From Arachnopeziza araneosa (Eukaryota; Ascomycota; Leotiomycetes; Helotiales; Arachnopezizaceae), in NCBI GenBank assembly GCA_003988855.1, contig QYAI01000027.1, positions 124,001 through 188,000 of the forward strand: a stretch of 64,000 nt of DNA, in the 5' to 3' direction. The translations under genes and the position numbers were made by a program. Below are positions 26,001 to 33,301 of the stretch, piece by piece; the first letter of the stretch is position 1, and the number at the start of each line of letters is the position of its first letter. The notes beneath the pieces are model-generated. The model was not told the DNA's origin. It worked only from the letters and a program-made list of their open reading frames with translations, and did no database searches.

Positions 26001-28844
26001 GCCGTTGAAAAGTATCAAAAGGCTATTCATGATCTCCCAGCTACCTCGGATGATGCGAACTGGCTGGCTAAAGAGGATATTGTACTCTCAGGAAGCATCA
26101 AATCTCTTCACTATGATCACGTAACCAGCCAATTGGAAGAAGCTTTTGAAATTCTGCGCAAAGTTGATCTTTCAGACATCGAGACAAGCAGAACCGCAGG
26201 TGGTCTCTTCGCTGTAGCGCTCCCAATTATCCAGCAATACTCCAATATCGTTCATGAAGCTATGACTCGATATGCTAAACTTCATCGAGCTATATGCAAA
26301 ACAACGTATATTCTATCAAGAAGTTTCATTCAAATTACAAACCAAGGATTCTGTACACCCTCAGAGAAGTCCGATCAGCAAGATGGAAAAACTGACAAGC
26401 TTGAAGGGGGAACAGGCCTAGGAGAGGGTGAAGGAGCAGAAGATATTAGCAAAGATATTCAAGATGATGAGGATCTAGATGAGTTAGCACAAGAACCCAA
26501 CAGTGCAGAAAAGGGCGAGATGGAGGACGAACAAGATGCTGTGGATATGGCTGATGCAGAAATGGAAGGGGAGATGGGTGAAGCCGAAAAAGGCGGTGAT
26601 GAGGGCTCTGGTGATGATGAAAGTGGTGATGAGATGAATGAAGAAGCTGGAGATGTGGATGATTTAGATCCTACTGCTGTTGATGAGAAGATGTGGGATG
26701 GAGATGAAGAGCAAACCGAGAAGGACCAAGAAGGGGATGAGTCGAAAGGAAAGCAGAACAAAGATGAACAAGTCGCTGCTCAAGAAAATAGCAAAGAATC
26801 TGCCGAGGTCGAGGAAGGCGATGAGGGTGAGGAGGAGGCTGGGGCAGAACAAGGAGAGGAAGTGAAGCAAGATGAAGTTGAAAAACACGATCCACATGCT
26901 CAGGAGGGCGAAATTCTTGATTTACCTGACGATATGGAGCTGGATGGAAACGAAGATGAGAAGAGCGTTTCAGGAAGTGAAGACGGCATGGACGAACTCT
27001 CCAACATTGATGACACGAAGGAAGATGTGATGAATGATGGAAAGGAGGAGGAAGGTGCGGATGACATGGAACAAGAAAATCAAGATCAGGGATCCGATAT
27101 GGATGTTGTTGATCTTGATAAAGAACAAGATGAGGGGGAACCGACGCAAGAAGCAGGAGAGAAAGATGAGAGCCCGATCGAAGAAAATCCCGAAGACCAA
27201 AATTTACTCCAAGAGCGTGCTGATGACGCACATGCCGATGAAGATAACGCAATTCCAAGCGATGTTCAAGGAACTGGCGAAGATCAAGATGAGGCTTCTG
27301 ATGAGAGGACAGACTCTGCGACCAAAGCACAGAGAGAAGATGGCGGAAATGGGACTCAATCATCTGAAGAAAAGAAGGATACTGCTGAGGATGGGGAGCA
27401 AGGCAGACAAGCAAATGGTGATGCGCCTGAAAATAGTGATGAAACTCAGGACAGTGCAGCAGCTCAACCCTTCAAGAAATTAGGAGACGCATTGGAGCAA
27501 TGGCATCGACAACAAACAAAGATCCAAGATTTATCCGAGCAACAACACAAATTGGATGAGCAAGACCGAGATCTAACAAAAGAAAGTTTGGAATTTCAAC
27601 ATTTGCAAGACGAGGATGCTCAGCCAGACACTCAAGCTCTTGGAACAGCAAATGAAGAGCAAGCACATGCTCTGGATGAATCAATGGCTATTGATACCGA
27701 TACGCAGGAAATGCCTGACAACTTCCAACCAGATGAGATCGAAGATCAAGAGACTGGACAAGATGATATGCACTTGAATGAACCTTCAACTCCCGAACAA
27801 CAAGAACAGGATGCTACCTCAGGTCGTGCAGGTGCTGTGATCAAACAAGCCAACGATCGTGATCTAGATATTGATGCCCATGCACATATCAATGATTTCG
27901 ATGAAGAAATCGAAGAAGTCGACGACCAGCTTGAAAGCACTCATCTTGACAGTGAATCTGTCAATCTTAGATCGGCTGCTGAAGCTCGCCAAAAATGGAC
28001 CCATTATGAGAGCATAACTCATGATCTCTCACTTTCCCTTACCGAGCAACTACGCCTTATCCTTGCCCCAACTTTAGCTACAAAGATGCGTGGAGATTTT
28101 CGTACAGGCAAACGACTCAATATCAAGCGTATCATTCCATATATCGCCTCTCAATACAAGCGAGACAAAATCTGGATGCGTCGTAGTATCCCATCAAAGC
28201 GCGGCTATCAAATCATGCTTGCCGTTGATGACAGCAAAAGCATGGGCGAGAGTGAGAGTGGATCTCTAGCCTTTGAAACACTTGTTATGGTATCCAAGAG
28301 TTTGAGTATGCTGGAAGTGGGAGAAATTTGTGTCGTTGGGTTTGGAGAAGATGTCAAGGTTGCACATGACTTTGATACCCCATTCAGTTCCGATGCTGGA
28401 CCAAAGGCTCTTCAAAGATTTGGTTTCCAACAAAACCGTACTGATGTCGCTAGATTGGTACGTGAGAGCATTGAACTCTTCCGAAACGCACGAGCAAAGT
28501 CAAGTGGTCCTGCGGATCTCTGGCAGATGGAACTTATCATCTCTGATGGAGTTTGTGAATCTGGAGATCATGATGAGATCCGACGACTTCTGAGAGAAGC
28601 TCTGGAGGAGAGAATTATGGTCGTTTTTGTTGTCGTGGACGATGTGAAAGCTAAGAAAGGGGGTCAGAGCGTTATGGAGTTGAGGCAAGCTTCATTTGTG
28701 AACGGGACCGTGGTTACTACCAGATACCTAGATACTTTCCCATTCCAGTACTACATTGTAGTCAGCGACGTCAAGGAATTGCCTGGTGTTTTGGCGACAT
28801 TGCTGAGGCAGTGGTTTGCTGAGGTGGTTGATTCCTCAAATTAG
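14097..28844 (+). CDS. MDN1: Midasin, giant AAA+ ATPase of 60S ribosome maturation
   Basis: Midasin (Rea1/Mdn1) uses ATP to pull assembly factors such as Ytm1 and Rsa4 off pre-60S particles in nucleolus and nucleoplasm. From ATG 14097 (context ACAAAATGG, MEIDEPEEW) the single exon encodes 4915 aa, almost the length of yeast Mdn1. Six AAA+ modules are marked by Walker A motifs near residues 295 (GLAGSGKT), 630 (GETGIGKT), 1073 (GPTSSGKT), 1365 (GETGCGKT), 1743 (GSPGVGKT) and 2053 (GSSGSGKT), with Walker B motifs such as WVLLDEINLA. A long helical linker follows, then an Asp/Glu-rich region near 4095-4620, then the C-terminal MIDAS/VWA domain with DDSKS at about 4711. The frame is open upstream to 13914, adding 61 residues, which I reject because conservation and length favour 14097. 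No frameshift or stop is visible. Confidence 0.97.
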   Translation: MEIDEPEEWSQSLEDLPDEIHEIIQLQQTPRFLDSLAAAALKPKLTLKLFTFYEDVFADTCTRWLVSMDGNRQSNELIEALARILPLAPHLSIILEKYLRGTKSTSEDAKIEGLWRPDDELGIPELHRLLLATFRLLNFDRNTYSKAISGARIQSYLRHDDRTVRYLAVRILCQILCAADFKLGAMIEEHVGNTEPIMGDYDGEPVDYVFLSLFEQKRLQDANKARLVMGKKNIMEMLDLEKLSPLVVRYGNIFLPRPNGPPSSPSRMVSTSTTVKNMECFAAALLSTSPILLHGLAGSGKTSLVNDFARELGVEANMVTLHLNEQTDAKMLIGMYTTGSTPGSFAWRAGVLTTAVREGRWVFIEDLDRAPNEVISVILPLIERGELLIPSRGETIKAGRGFRLLASIRTSLSVTGNENPPALHMLGARLWKRVAVQMPSQAEFREIIDGTYPILNQFLPGIIKVYERIYSLSQKPSFASKTRTSLGRPISPRDLLKWCRRLQSVLSAAGSKTGREPINEGTQYAMFQEATDCFAGSLQTEDVRKIIISAIAEEMHIEPQRVQHFITAYIPKYEETEEQLVVGRVRLLKRSSRVTKSIKKRPFANTNHAKRLLEQVGVAVKLAEPVLLVGETGIGKTAVVQQLADSLGFRLTAVNLSQQSEVGDLLGGFKPVNVRTLAVPLKEEFDDLFASTGISATKNQKYLDQIGKCVAKGQWSKSSKLWREAPKMFEKIISELEKKETADADVAEKPAKRRKTISKLQSLIELKPRWEEFSENLDQFDIQLSGGSKGFAFTFIEGNIVKAARNGDWVLLDEINLASPDTLESIADLLQASPSVLLSETGEIERVRAHPNFRIFGAMNPATDVGKRDLPMGLRSRFTEFYVDSPDRNLDDLLGVIKAYLKSSSSNDERAAQDVAKLYLNTKRLADERRLVDGANQVPHFSLRTLTRVLSYVNEITPLYGLRRALYEGFSMGFLTLLDRESEKLLVPLIDHHLLSNHKNIKALLSQTPKHPEDGKQYVPFMSAKKDRHYWLLQGMETPQIQSHYIRTPSVDRNMLNLVRATSTRRFPVLVQGPTSSGKTSMIEYLAKHSGNRFVRINNHEHTDLQEYLGTYVSGPDGQLRFQEGLLVQALRQGHWIVLDELNLAPTDVLEALNRLLDDNRELLVPETQEIVRPHENFMLFATQNPPGLYGGRKTLSRAFRNRFLELHFDDIPEDELQTILQTRCQNVAPSDCGRIVKVYQELSRLRQTNRLFEQKDSFATLRDLFRWALRAYDTREQLAANGYMLLGERVRNPEERIAVKEIIEKVMKVKIDPSALYNPVSFIEIEKFNQTSNSQGVVWTQAMRRLYILVAHALRNNEPVLLVGETGCGKTTVCQMLADAFQKELHIVNAHQNTETGDLIGAQRPVRNRAAILAQLKEDLRKSLSGTGDESIDDLESLIIAYKKLLQGSDVPTFLRQRIDLNITKSKSLFEWSDGSLVQAMREGQYFLLDEISLADDSVLERLNSVLETQRTILLAEKGIDNSFVQAADGFQFFATMNPGGDYGKRELSPALRNRFTEIWVPSLSDQDDVLQIVAAKLNTEFELFAKPIVQFAEWFGQHYRSSTSTSVSVRDILAWVNFMNSCDSRDPYFCIVHGAAMVYIDTLGANPAALLAIDPGSIVQERQKCLQYLCELTKHDVAEIYFSSLALVNSASYLKIGEFSIPKQLGSNPDPGFAFEAPTTKANAMRVIRALQVQKPILIEGSPGVGKTTLVSALSRACNRPLTRINLSEQTDLMDLFGSDVPVEGAEAGHFAWRDAPFLQAMSKGEWVLLDEMNLASQSVLEGLNACLDHRGEVYISELDQTFKRHPDFCVFAAQNPHHQGGGRKGLPASFVNRFTVVYADVFRNEDLQLICKHNFPAVPEKTVSTLIQFVSELEKDVIHNRRFGSQGGPWEFNLRDILRWLQLLSSNAPLLMGAQPSNFLNLIFRQRFRTSKDRKELDRIYNIVFGSDVPFRHFFHNASSSAYQVGLAYMSRDNLVQRLQFPNIDIKERLPEFESLIICAQQNIPCILVGSSGSGKTTMLQHIAAMSGKDLVVFPLNSDIDTMDLVGGFEQVDPLRAASAFLDELRVFIEHKVLGSLPAQVPSEAITVFELLKDPLPLPSYFSLLAQQLHALKESTSLAEFGNLATSCQNFAQSQMRLENARFEWVDGVLIKALQQGKWLVLDNANLCSASVLDRLNSLLEPNGFLVINEHCGPDGEPKIIKPHSDFRIFLTMDSRFGELSRAMRNRAVEIFLDPLPPSNHGQTVFVTPEADLQRFENLTRAMEHGSQNPEPIHLVCSVAMDNLSWKDMRLLSRFVQSFKLWVQEPSGQLEILHNFEAHLELWEKSANMVLRDENLFQDASNLSLREAMQKLFGDLANKSSLISAAFGDAQVSRRAVPFESSYVLILLNQPIHPLQNSPLVPLLHHQDSEQVFWLGAVYDFLIDINFGINAQNTQKSSLQTLKPSQMNRFQRSLVKSRVTAVAKDSTANVSKVLNSCLVALQTYIHSNVAPNVAYQRTYEKAIKILLRYWWDTFQLAISPDFEEATFQAHIAIGEDMISKIEIIINYCFFEPLYAFSNGLRKELGSGFKLTTGLSMEFMWKYFRPQVFPRKDVLDTLLQMEHLATRFDALKWKTAIPVSDLRDIMTSLVKAYNRILSSDVNGVALINTLSLEMDKLEKSIGCEEDMITPYFQHQFETIRQFRTFELMKTGKELEIQSDIVVLANHSTISEMNLSSSTKTSSQLEAIHYISGENSSNLFTDSFSARVLQNLNRIGDVDLNSLKLLETELPILGQNIVASTEFSIKDRVSELNNIITPLNFNIVKLHGQDFQDGLLNWCVSIAGFATGKLSLSALQNHQLTTETGKQPQFQAIFKEHLNIATSYALQARFDESSRLELSALAWIHFAIGCIKLYVPDRAFDPDKKQKLERERHVKTKSGLGEKLQALQQFELIFSGQEFNLRCQLLETEISELGETPAILQEVYRPEVSEIDQLHGEFSNLLKTVLGSNVTEVITKANRTSGTLQQITLFQSNVSQIIKRLSERFRAYNDLTRPAINMLQCLQIGLSLAILDLSTTSSRNETCVTLSKMTPFLGHRQTVVDEVIITSQPMEYLAWISTTIATQKLSSFRLDARQSLLKAFHGCYDQWTKRLEADRLEAESKSGLYRFRGSVEDGEEMDQEQFDELFPSYENEEAAPTILQNSTRETAIEISKVHSEIFLGGRTSYESLINLIKNVSNRIGKTYDEDASFNETNMTSRLLPGALLLLDDQIESLSSTTIPESFNFYTDANLPESRKLVTLIHQIQVRFRELQAVDEIGHMQPLEDVLQSCKELLQFRHTDPLAKIITKVEKVHTYMHEWQFGGWASRINSALAQYDNLTQTIVSWRRLELSTWAKLFDMESEKCEDDARSWWFVAYQVVIAAPMQIFDSVDELRTYAEKLLRDLETYFSTAILGQVVQRLRLLKQLQKHLELILLDHPSMSIIHAALSNFIAIFSRYEKPVLDSLKKGRATLEKLMRDVLILSKWNDINIIALRDSAKRSHHKLFKIVRKFRALLSQPMEIILKQGLPDEPQSEQLNSGFTQPALYPTVDLAALALCSSSIPNWSQKSKRFVNISKTVSMMANAAEILTDVDGAQYLDSFLANIISSTAELQKATPSILTDVNKDMVKHLKSRKRKLFADTLKELRMMGFKFNLGANALAKQQSISVVLTDAGLLPDMDVKSLEYYFHKAIDLVPKARESTRQHSEDLSSAEVARSMGFVEGLLQSLLSQHSLLSIVASGAKKLEMTILVAKCLWSPKSYDIQLTNDVSDHEKLLQWLPSILKVSINLVEIHAKLGKESSISVIEKLSARAEEFGTHLREWQTLPSLPAGLISTQNILLKQKVNTSLGEFNAELKDLSGSRPDLSFIFNQITPWLNHSSSIGTFTQEKKHTIAELDEQLSTVCDSALVAVEKYQKAIHDLPATSDDANWLAKEDIVLSGSIKSLHYDHVTSQLEEAFEILRKVDLSDIETSRTAGGLFAVALPIIQQYSNIVHEAMTRYAKLHRAICKTTYILSRSFIQITNQGFCTPSEKSDQQDGKTDKLEGGTGLGEGEGAEDISKDIQDDEDLDELAQEPNSAEKGEMEDEQDAVDMADAEMEGEMGEAEKGGDEGSGDDESGDEMNEEAGDVDDLDPTAVDEKMWDGDEEQTEKDQEGDESKGKQNKDEQVAAQENSKESAEVEEGDEGEEEAGAEQGEEVKQDEVEKHDPHAQEGEILDLPDDMELDGNEDEKSVSGSEDGMDELSNIDDTKEDVMNDGKEEEGADDMEQENQDQGSDMDVVDLDKEQDEGEPTQEAGEKDESPIEENPEDQNLLQERADDAHADEDNAIPSDVQGTGEDQDEASDERTDSATKAQREDGGNGTQSSEEKKDTAEDGEQGRQANGDAPENSDETQDSAAAQPFKKLGDALEQWHRQQTKIQDLSEQQHKLDEQDRDLTKESLEFQHLQDEDAQPDTQALGTANEEQAHALDESMAIDTDTQEMPDNFQPDEIEDQETGQDDMHLNEPSTPEQQEQDATSGRAGAVIKQANDRDLDIDAHAHINDFDEEIEEVDDQLESTHLDSESVNLRSAAEARQKWTHYESITHDLSLSLTEQLRLILAPTLATKMRGDFRTGKRLNIKRIIPYIASQYKRDKIWMRRSIPSKRGYQIMLAVDDSKSMGESESGSLAFETLVMVSKSLSMLEVGEICVVGFGEDVKVAHDFDTPFSSDAGPKALQRFGFQQNRTDVARLVRESIELFRNARAKSSGPADLWQMELIISDGVCESGDHDEIRRLLREALEERIMVVFVVVDDVKAKKGGQSVMELRQASFVNGTVVTTRYLDTFPFQYYIVVSDVKELPGVLATLLRQWFAEVVDSSN

Positions 28845-29424
28845 ATATTCCGGCGTTGAAGAGTTATGCATTGTAGGAGTCATGGGGATGAAAGTTAGAT
28901 TATTAAAATCCACAATATGTCATTCAAATGCTCTTCGAATGCACGTCCAACACTGATATGTCCATTTGCCTATTACACACATCTACTACCACGAGGAAGT
29001 CTCCCAAGCCGTCCAACTTCCAGACTCGATAATCACATTGAACTTGTCATGTGTTGTGCACGTGTAATTCTCGGTAGGGAAAATAATATACCTAGAGATT
29101 CTACAAAGCGATACAGTCGATGGATAGGGCTAATTTAAAAAGAAGTCCAATCATCACGGCTCCGTGAAGCAAAAATTTATAGACTTAGAATACTTGTCTT
29201 ATAAATTGAACCCATGGGCTTCTGTTAATTATAGCAGCATAGTCTGCGTTTATTAATAATTAAGATTCAAAAAAGAACAGATCTACAAAGCTAATGAATC
29301 GTGTGTTTACTAAGTTAGCACTCGCTAATCTATCTCTAGACAATGTAATACACTTAAATCCTGACGGCTCTAACGCATGAATATTGCTTTCCACTCCCTA
29401 TTTTTGTTTGAGATGATCTAGTGA
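28845..29424. other. Convergent intergenic region midasin / GH76
   Basis: AT-rich, no gene. It contains one copy (29274-29364) of a dispersed repeat that reappears near 58020. Confidence 0.5.
29274..29364 (+). repeat. Dispersed repeat, copy B (transition-mutated)
   Basis: Starts AGAACAGATCTACA and ends AAATCCTGAC. It aligns along its length to 58020-58112 on the same strand. Many differences are C to T or G to A, with this copy carrying the T/A form. Confidence 0.7.
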
Positions 29425-31017
29425 TCAGCTTTCTTGTGCGTTCACCAAACAGGTCATAAGTGCCAATCCTCCACTCTGCGTCTCCACTGTTCTGCCTCTT
29501 CCTCTATTGTTCGGGTCAGAGGATGGGCCATTGACCACAGGTGTCATTCCGGCAGCAGGTACCACAACGTCTCCTGGTAATCTCCAAAAGAGATTCTGGG
29601 GAATGCCCTTGTTCATCACATCCGCTGCCCCAGGAAGGGCGTTCGTGAAGCCCGACGGGACGGTATAATTCGCATCCCACCAACCGCCGTACACGCCACT
29701 TGCGTTCCTCGTCACGTATGCCGACTGAGCATTATGCAGAATCCACGGCTCGTAGGTATCACATTGTGTCTGATGAGCCTGTGCTTCGGCTGGAGTGGCG
29801 TTGAAGATGACGCTGATGTTCTGACCCGTCTGCTGACTCTCGTCCATGGCAAGTGGTTGGCAGAATAAGGTGAGGTGGTGGAAGAAGATCCCCTTGAAAG
29901 TCTGCGAATCTTGACTGCAGCTCCCATCCACATCGCACAGATCTTGCAAGATGCCATCAGAGCCGAGGCCGGCCCACTCACCAGCGGGTAAGGTTTGCCA
30001 ACCCGTGGCATTGATGACGCTCTTTAACAAGGCATATCCGTCAGCCAGGTAGTTTTTGTTCCCGGTCGCGTCCCAGAGTCCACGCAGACCAGAGAGGAGA
30101 ACACCCTGGTTGTACGTGTAAACAGACTCATCTCTGGAATCGCACTTTCCTGTCCCGATGGAACTTGGACTCGTCCAGCCTGTGATGTGAAAGCCATCAA
30201 CATACAATCCCTGAGAGTTAGTCATATTGCTCGCCGACAGCCAGTCGTACTCTTCGATAGCAGCATTGAGATATCTTTGATCGTGTGCTTTGATGGGGGG
30301 AATTGCTTGAGAGGCGTTGTATGTGCTATCTGGAACAGAGGACGGATTGGGGTTCGAGTCGCCCGGGAAATAGAGATACATGCCAATGCTGGAGGCAACG
30401 AAAAGTTCATTGGTGATGGCGTTTTTATACGGGGTAAGCTGATCGGTCCAAAGCATGCCACCGCCACAGAGAGTCGTGTTATATCCCTGCGAGGCGAGAT
30501 CCCAGAACACGCGAGCTCTATGTGCAAACTCCGGGATGTACTTTTCTCCATCAAAATTTGGGTTGATGCTCGAGTACAGGTTGATGAACTTGATTGCTTC
30601 GAGCCATTCAAGAACGACCCATTGCTGGTCATCGTACTTTTCGCCGACTAGGGCGGCCACATTCTCTCCTGTATAGAATGCCGCGACTTGGGAGAAATAT
30701 TGTTCGATTTCGTTGCCGTACGTGGAACTCTGAGTGGACATGATGCTCAGAGTGGTAGCGACGTCGGTATTCAATGTTGCTTCGGTCCAATCGATCCCAG
30801 TCGGCCATGTCGAGGTTGCGGAGTCCCAGAAGAGCGACTGCATCACTTCGAGGGCATTTACCATCGCCGGAAATGATAATGTGCCATTCTCCAAGTCCCG
30901 ACGACCTGATTGATTTTCGCATCCTGGGCATGCATCAAGAGCATGAGCTACGCCACAAGCTGTGTTGATTAACAGAAACAGTGTCGTGAGAACCATTGAG
31001 ACATTAGACAAAGACAT
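29425..31017 (-). CDS. Secreted glycoside hydrolase family 76 (alpha-1,6-mannanase type)
   Basis: GH76 enzymes cut alpha-1,6-mannan backbones of cell-wall mannoproteins; relatives Dfg5/Dcw1 act on GPI-anchored wall proteins. The uninterrupted minus-strand frame gives 530 aa from the ATG at 31017, or 540 aa from 31047. I prefer 31017 because it begins a clean signal peptide (MSLSNVSMVLTTLFLLINTA, then CGVAHA). Family features are the paired catalytic aspartates in YDDQQWVVLEWLEAI near residue 126, FWDLASQGYNTTLCGGGMLW, and ESVYTYNQGVLLSGL. Many N-glycosylation sites (for example NMTNS, NATGW, NVSM) fit secretion. The C-terminus is not hydrophobic, so I see no GPI-anchor signal; this favours a soluble extracellular mannanase over a Dfg5-type wall enzyme. 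The exact substrate is inferred. Confidence 0.88.
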   Translation of the reverse strand: MSLSNVSMVLTTLFLLINTACGVAHALDACPGCENQSGRRDLENGTLSFPAMVNALEVMQSLFWDSATSTWPTGIDWTEATLNTDVATTLSIMSTQSSTYGNEIEQYFSQVAAFYTGENVAALVGEKYDDQQWVVLEWLEAIKFINLYSSINPNFDGEKYIPEFAHRARVFWDLASQGYNTTLCGGGMLWTDQLTPYKNAITNELFVASSIGMYLYFPGDSNPNPSSVPDSTYNASQAIPPIKAHDQRYLNAAIEEYDWLSASNMTNSQGLYVDGFHITGWTSPSSIGTGKCDSRDESVYTYNQGVLLSGLRGLWDATGNKNYLADGYALLKSVINATGWQTLPAGEWAGLGSDGILQDLCDVDGSCSQDSQTFKGIFFHHLTLFCQPLAMDESQQTGQNISVIFNATPAEAQAHQTQCDTYEPWILHNAQSAYVTRNASGVYGGWWDANYTVPSGFTNALPGAADVMNKGIPQNLFWRLPGDVVVPAAGMTPVVNGPSSDPNNRGRGRTVETQSGGLALMTCLVNAQES

Positions 31018-31047
31018 TTTTGAGTTTCTAAAAGTCACCGCTTGCAA

Positions 31048-31813
31048 TAATGAGATATACGTGCAAAGGAGGCCAAATATCTAGACAACGAAGCATGGAT
31101 TGAAGGACGTAGTATTTTCTATGTAGCTGGCGGTTTCAAAACGTCAGATTACTCAACCAATGATAGGAGACGTTGATATTAAATATTATGCGATTTTACG
31201 TCCGTGCCATCTCCGGTGCTATTAACAGGTCGACTTACGTAGGTTCGAAATCCTTTTTGAGAGAGCGAGTTTATAAATCAGCAATACTGCTGCAAGTACG
31301 TCAGTGTCAGCTTACCCATTACTCCCCGAACGGGATTTCTTCCCACAGGTACCAGCTCATCCAACACTGCTAACTTGGTCAAGGCTAAAGTTTACGCCGT
31401 ACACCAACATACCCGGTCACTAGCTTCCGCGAAGTCTTCAAGATCACAAAATCAGACGATCAAGATTTCCCTTTAGGCCTGAATGCCAAATCTACCTTTT
31501 AGCCCCTTGTGCTGTGCAGAAGTTTACTGGTAACTCCATTCCTGGCCCAATAGTTTGTTCAGGATCTGGAAAGATCTGCTGGTATTTCTGGGGAGCTCAT
31601 ATGGATAGATCATTTGTCCTACCCTACTAATAATCTTACTCAACCCCGAGTTTCTCCGCGAATTTGCTTGCGGTTAATTGTTTAACAATGGTCCATTTAA
31701 TAGGCAGCCTCAGCTGTACTCTTTGACTTCTGCCATCCGTCTCGCACTTCATTCCTCAAATCATCAATATTAACAGCAAATTCGTCGTATTAAGCAAACC
31801 ATATCCGAGAAAT
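31048..31813. other. Intergenic region GH76 / small secreted protein, no gene seen
   Basis: About 0.77 kb with divergent flanking genes. Its last 130 bp are probably promoter and leader of the small secreted protein. No other structure recognised. Confidence 0.45.
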
Positions 31814-32118
31814 ATGCGAGCTTCAAAGATCTTCGGCTTCCTCTTCCTCACTCTCTCCAGTTCAGCCGCCCTTAACACAACCTCGACCTCTACCATACTC
31901 ACTGCCGTACCGACAGTATCCAGTGTCCCTTCTTCATGTAGTCCCTACACCAGCTTCGATGACTGCGTTGTGAACGCTTGTGATGCTCCCGGGGTGGTTG
32001 ATTCTATCGTGTGGTAAGTATCCCGATCTTGTTTCTCAAGTCCTATTTTATTAAATATAAGGCGCTGATAGTTGGCCGTAGCACTCGCGGCTGCTGCGAG
32101 ATCTGTGGAGGGTGTTGA
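31814..32118 (+). CDS. Small secreted cysteine-rich protein (78 aa, effector-like)
   Basis: I do not recognise a family. Exon 1 (31814-32013) and exon 2 (32082-32118) join in frame across a 68-nt intron with a GTAAGT donor and a TAG acceptor. The product has a hydrophobic signal peptide (MRASKIFGFLFLTLSSSAAL), a short Thr/Ser-rich spacer, and a tail with eight cysteines: one after SS, two in DDCVVNACD, and five in VCTRGCCEICGGC. Without splicing the frame stops at 32017 and loses the last five cysteines, so the intron is supported by the cysteine pattern it reveals. An alternative acceptor near 32061 would end the protein two codons later. Even cysteine number and small size fit a disulphide-stabilised secreted protein; an effector or antimicrobial role is speculation. 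Confidence 0.65.
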
Positions 32119-32633
32119 GATACTGTGGAATATTTAAAGATACTTTGCGAGGACTTGTCGATATCTTCATTTTGACCTCTTGAAAGACTTTTATTTCTCC
32201 TGTATTTTCAGAGATGTGGATGTCCCTTCAGCAGTCGACGTCTGTTAGCTCTGAACTTGAACCAAAGCTTATCACTTGAAGCTTTCTATTTGTACTCGAT
32301 AGATCTTGGATTTCAACCCTATCAAGAGAAATTTGAGGTTCATCATCACACCTTGCTCACCGAACAGGCAGGTGTCAAGCCAGTGAGACATTGTGTAATT
32401 CTGCATAAAACGTGCATAAACACGACCACCTGCAGCCCTACCAGGCTCTGCCAAGGGTCATGCGCCACCACCAACCGAGACCCTGCAGGATCAGCAAACA
32501 TCAACTTCACTCGTTCTCTCTGACTTCTTTTGTTTCCGTACTTGTTCTTTGTACCCAACACTAAAAACCTTCCTTTTGAGTCTTCTCCATTCCGTCAAAC
32601 CCAACACCAAGGCTCTGATCTCACATCTTGCAA
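32119..32633. other. Intergenic region, no gene seen
   Basis: About 0.5 kb. Short frames on both strands overlap one another and look like chance. The CT-rich part near 32500-32630 is probably leader of the next gene. Confidence 0.45.
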
Positions 32634-33200
32634 ATGGACGACAGCGCTCCCACCGGAACCGACCATCTCCCACCTCCCAGGCGAAGACACAAGACCAATA
32701 GCGCTCCTGCTGCTATGACTGATGTCTTTGCTGAGAAAGTACGTCAGCTTTTCTCTCCACAGCTTCCAGTTTTCCTGCAAAATAAACATCAAAATTCGGA
32801 TGCTGATTCAAACAGTCACCATTCTATCTCACCGCCACATTCTGGAAGCGCTTGGCAGTCCTAGCATCAATCATTTTCTCCGTGGCCTCCTTGATTATGG
32901 GTGCGTTTGCGAGTTTGAAGCATATGAGCGCGGAGAGTTTGCGGGGTTTGTTTCCCTGATTTTAACCTTCCCTGGTATATTTGACAAGCTGAATGCTGAT
33001 GATCTGAAGCTCTCACAATATCAAGCATAGTGGTTAATAGCCTGTCTATTTCTCTCTCGGCATTGACTAGTTTGGACTGGAAGAAGCAAGCTACTCATGA
33101 TAAGAAGTTTGCAGAGATGTTGTTAAAGGTTGCACATGTCCATGATGGTGGGGATGTGGTGATTACGGAAAAGGAGATGGAGAATTTGCGAGGGTTGTGA
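32634..33200 (+). CDS. Small single-pass membrane protein, uncharacterised
   Basis: I do not recognise a named family. Three exons (32634-32738, 32816-32945, 33031-33200) join with matching phases and give 134 aa. The N-terminus is Pro/Arg-rich and probably cytosolic (PPPRRRHKTNSAPAA). A membrane helix sits near residues 44-65 (RLAVLASIIFSVASLIMGAF). A soluble C-terminus follows, with DWKKQATHDKKFAEMLL and ending ITEKEMENLRGL. Introns have GTACGT and GTTTGT donors. The clean transmembrane helix revealed only in the spliced frame supports the model. Its 3' end lies about 100 bp from the convergent NOC3 gene. Confidence 0.68.
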
Positions 33201-33301
33201 GGTAAAGATGCGCGGCAAAGTGATTTAGAATTCATCAATAGCATTTAGCGATAGATTCTCACGGTATGATGAAGTGGAGTCAGGCTGAGACATATTCATT
33301 T

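Noticed and set aside
26671..27414. 247-aa antisense frame within midasin
   Set aside because: It is the complement of the Asp/Glu-rich codons (GAT/GAA) and has His/Leu/Pro-biased content with no features.
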